NCBI GenBank assembly: GCA_000436035.1
Contig: FR893309.1
Location: 16,920 to 80,919 of the forward strand
Direction of reading: 5' to 3'
From: Prevotella sp. CAG:732
Lineage (GTDB): Bacteria > Bacteroidota > Bacteroidia > Bacteroidales > Bacteroidaceae
Length of the DNA stretch: 64,000 bases
Shown here in pieces: positions 62,391 through 64,000 of this stretch. How positions within the stretch are numbered: position 1 is the first letter of the stretch; every line of letters starts with the position of its first letter. The translations under genes and the position numbers were made by a program. A model generated the notes under the pieces. The model saw only the letters and a program-made list of their open reading frames with translations, did not search any database and had not been told where the DNA came from.

Positions 62391-62945
62391 TTAAATAATA
62401 ATGCAGAGGAACTTGGCTGGCTCTCCGTTCAAGGAGCGGAAGCAGTGCTGTTTCTTGCTGTCGAAGTAGATGCTGTCGCCAGGACCGAGCACCATCACTT
62501 TTTCCTCGATGGTTACTTCGAGTTGACCTTCTATCACGTAGTCATATTCCTGACCGTCGTGTCCGTTCTTGTTAGGTTTGCTGTCGCCAGGCAATGGGTC
62601 AACCTGCACCATGAAAGGGTTCACCTTTCTGTCCTTGAAGCCTACGGCAAGGCTTTGGTATTTATATTGGTTGTTGCGGTCAATCTCAGGACCTTGGTCT
62701 TTTCGTGTCACGTAATATCCCTTCATGCGAGGTTCCTCGCCGAAGAGCAGTACATCGAGGTCGATGCCGTATCGCTTGGATATCTTGGAAAGGCGATAAA
62801 CCGAAGGGTCGGCTTCGCCCGATTCTATCTTGAGATAATGTTCCAGACTGATTTCGCAAAGTTCAGCCACTTCCTCTGCTGGGATGTTGAGAACCTCGCG
62901 AAGACCTTTCAGTCTCTCACCGATTTGCTTGATTGCTTCGTCCAT
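62391..62945 (-). CDS. XRE-family regulator with C-terminal cupin domain
   Basis: The best start is 62945 (MDEAIKQIGERLKGLREVLN, 184 residues); ten more codons are open upstream but atypical. N-terminal helix-turn-helix: RLKGLREVLNIPAEEVAELC, ISLEHYLKIESGEADPSVYR. C-terminal cupin: GHDGQEYDYVIEGQLEVTIE, VLGPGDSIYFDSKKQHCFRS, with the usual small ligand pocket. Such proteins commonly sit before and regulate an acyl-CoA ligase, as here, perhaps sensing the acid or its CoA ester. Confidence 0.9.
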   Translation of the reverse strand: MDEAIKQIGERLKGLREVLNIPAEEVAELCEISLEHYLKIESGEADPSVYRLSKISKRYGIDLDVLLFGEEPRMKGYYVTRKDQGPEIDRNNQYKYQSLAVGFKDRKVNPFMVQVDPLPGDSKPNKNGHDGQEYDYVIEGQLEVTIEEKVMVLGPGDSIYFDSKKQHCFRSLNGEPAKFLCIII

Positions 62946-63273
62946 AGTTCTATGTTTTATTGGTTTTGCTCGCAAAAGTACGACTTTTTGATGATATGAG
63001 CAAACAAAGAGGCGATAAATTGAATATTTACACTTGGTTTTGATAGAAAACTATTATAATTATGCAGAAAATGCTGAATGATAGTTGTCTTATGCCTAGT
63101 GAAGTACACCTTTGTCATCCTTATATTCACTTTTTGTCATTCGAGCTGTTTCCTCTGGAACATCTAGGAGTGTCGTTTCTCTCTCTTGACTATAAAACTT
63201 GATTCGCCCTAGGATATAACCTCTTGCGCTAGGGAACCAAACCTGTAGAACCCTACTGTATAATGGTGTGCCT

Positions 63274-63322
63274 AACTTGTATTCCGTGAAATCTAACTTG
63301 TATTTCACGGAATATAAGTTAA
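63274..63322. repeat. 20-bp stem-loop with internal direct repeat, upstream of the HU-like gene
   Basis: TAACTTGTATTCCGTGAAAT pairs with ATTTCACGGAATATAAGTTA at 19 of 20 positions, around a 9-base loop. TAACTTGTATT is also present as a direct repeat at 63274 and 63295. The surrounding 62946-63465 gap has no gene I can support. A second, weaker inverted repeat (GGCTAGC/GCTAGCC) lies at about 63387-63432, after a TAACTTTG -7 element at 63372-63379. Confidence 0.7.
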
Positions 63323-63465
63323 GCTTTATAAAAAGTAGTAGGTTTCTGTAGGTTTTGTCCTAGGATAGTTGTAACTTTGTGGTCGGTTGGCTAGCGTTTT
63401 GTGTTCGAGAGCATCACGATAGGGTGCTAGCCACCGATTTGTTGACAAACTAAAAGTAGATTATC

Positions 63466-64000
63466 ATGGCAAAGTATATCAAGCAAGAGATACCAGACCT
63501 TCATGGTACTGGTGAGACAAAGTGTTACTATCGTCTTCAGAAGAGTCGCAACCTTTCTACCAAGGAGTTCTTGGAATACATAGGAAAGCATGGCTTGATG
63601 GATGATGGAGTATTGAAGCATGCGTTGGGCAAGATTGCGGATGGCTTGGCAGAGCAGTTGGCGGAAGGCTACACTGTGACGCTCGATGGCATCGGCACCT
63701 TCCAGGCAACGCTCGGCGTGAAGGATGACAAGGAGATAGACACCATTGATGGGGAAGGTCCTAAGAGAAATGCCAAGAGCATCGAGGTGAAAAACGTGCG
63801 CTATGTGTCGGACAAGGACTTGGTGAAGGATGTGAACAGGATGTGTCACCTCTCTCGTGCCGGTGTCTCCCGTGTCAATCGCTCGCCTTATAGCAAGGAG
63901 CAACGCCTGAAGTTATTGCAAGACTACCTATCTGATGCCACCCATCCCTTCATTCGTGTGGCAGATTATGCCGAGTTGACCAATCTCCCTCGCTCTTCCG
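63466..64000 (+). CDS. HU-like DNA-binding protein, Bacteroidales long form (3-prime end outside window)
   Basis: The frame is open from ATG 63466 to the window end (178 codons). The first 130 residues are an HU/IHF-like fold: MAKYIKQEIPDLHGTGETKC, LQKSRNLSTKEFLEYIGKHG, VLKHALGKIADGLAEQLAEG, VTLDGIGTFQATLGV and KNVRYVSDKDLVKDVNR. It is followed by a C-terminal extension (SRVNRSPYSKEQRLKLLQDY, FIRVADYAELTNL) that looks like a small helix-turn-helix. Bacteroidales have many such genes of unknown role, often in accessory DNA. The start has a long, structured leader. Confidence 0.85.
   Translation, partial: MAKYIKQEIPDLHGTGETKCYYRLQKSRNLSTKEFLEYIGKHGLMDDGVLKHALGKIADGLAEQLAEGYTVTLDGIGTFQATLGVKDDKEIDTIDGEGPKRNAKSIEVKNVRYVSDKDLVKDVNRMCHLSRAGVSRVNRSPYSKEQRLKLLQDYLSDATHPFIRVADYAELTNLPRSS

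Noticed and set aside
63096..63308. 70-codon minus-strand frame near the window end
   Set aside because: Its start lies inside a stem-loop and I see no domain; it might be a repeat-derived frame. Conservation would be needed to keep it.
1..64000. tRNA and rRNA genes
   Set aside because: I scanned the intergenic stretches and saw no cloverleaf-like or rRNA-like sequence; a covariance search was not possible.

Overview
The window comes from the chromosome of a Bacteroidales bacterium, most likely a gut Prevotella/Segatella (copri-like) species. The evidence is the SusC/SusD pairs, transmembrane regulators ending in AraC-type helix-turn-helix domains, -7 promoter elements of the TAnnTTTG type, an N-acyl-ornithine carbamoyltransferase of the Bacteroides type, and PD-(D/E)XK and YhcG-like accessory genes. 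Species assignment is an inference; no rRNA is present.

Layout. (1) 1-4.8 kb is the 3-prime part of a polysaccharide utilisation locus (PUL A): a SusC C-terminus, SusD and a beta-helix surface lipoprotein. (2) 4.8-5.75 kb is a gene-poor gap with two hairpins and a decayed Rpn-type transposase. (3) 5.75-18.5 kb is a complete pectic galactan PUL (PUL B): SusC, SusD, SusE-like lipoprotein, GH53 endo-galactanase, GH2 beta-galactosidase, and a membrane sensor with propeller and AraC domains but no kinase or receiver. (4) 18.5-21.1 kb is a vitamin B6 cluster: a ThiD-like/AraC fusion regulator whose kinase active site is lost, followed by pdxS and pdxT. (5) 21.3-41.2 kb is mostly housekeeping: an orphan higA, murF, three very small membrane proteins, folP, cdaA, pta-ackA, a sugar kinase, lpxH, sufT-like, radC, a glycosyltransferase, efp (broken by an 82-bp tandem duplication), rpmH, a PASTA protein, rluD, ddl, an acyltransferase, a Rid protein, argF' and proA. 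(6) 41.3-59.8 kb is an accessory block lying between proA and proB: decayed YhcG/ATPase modules, an IS110 remnant and PUL C (GH43, an unrecognised protein, SusC, SusD, GH43, GH2) with a divergent hybrid two-component regulator carrying one in-frame TGA. (7) 59.8-64 kb holds proB, an acyl-CoA ligase with its XRE-cupin regulator, and the start of an HU-like gene.

How the genes work together. PUL B is organised to bind, import and cut beta-1,4-galactan at the cell surface. PUL C has arabinan/galactan-type enzymes and probably handles another pectin or arabinogalactan side chain. The ThiD-AraC protein is well placed to sense a B6-like ligand and control pdxST. Several lesions (efp, yhcG, the PUL C regulator) could be true decay or assembly and strain-mixing artefacts, and should be checked in reads before any biological conclusion.

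Most notable candidates: the degenerate-kinase AraC regulator beside pdxST, the exact 22-bp palindrome array upstream of argF', the kinase-less galactan sensor, the twin 34-residue membrane microproteins, and a short repeat anchored at stop codons.
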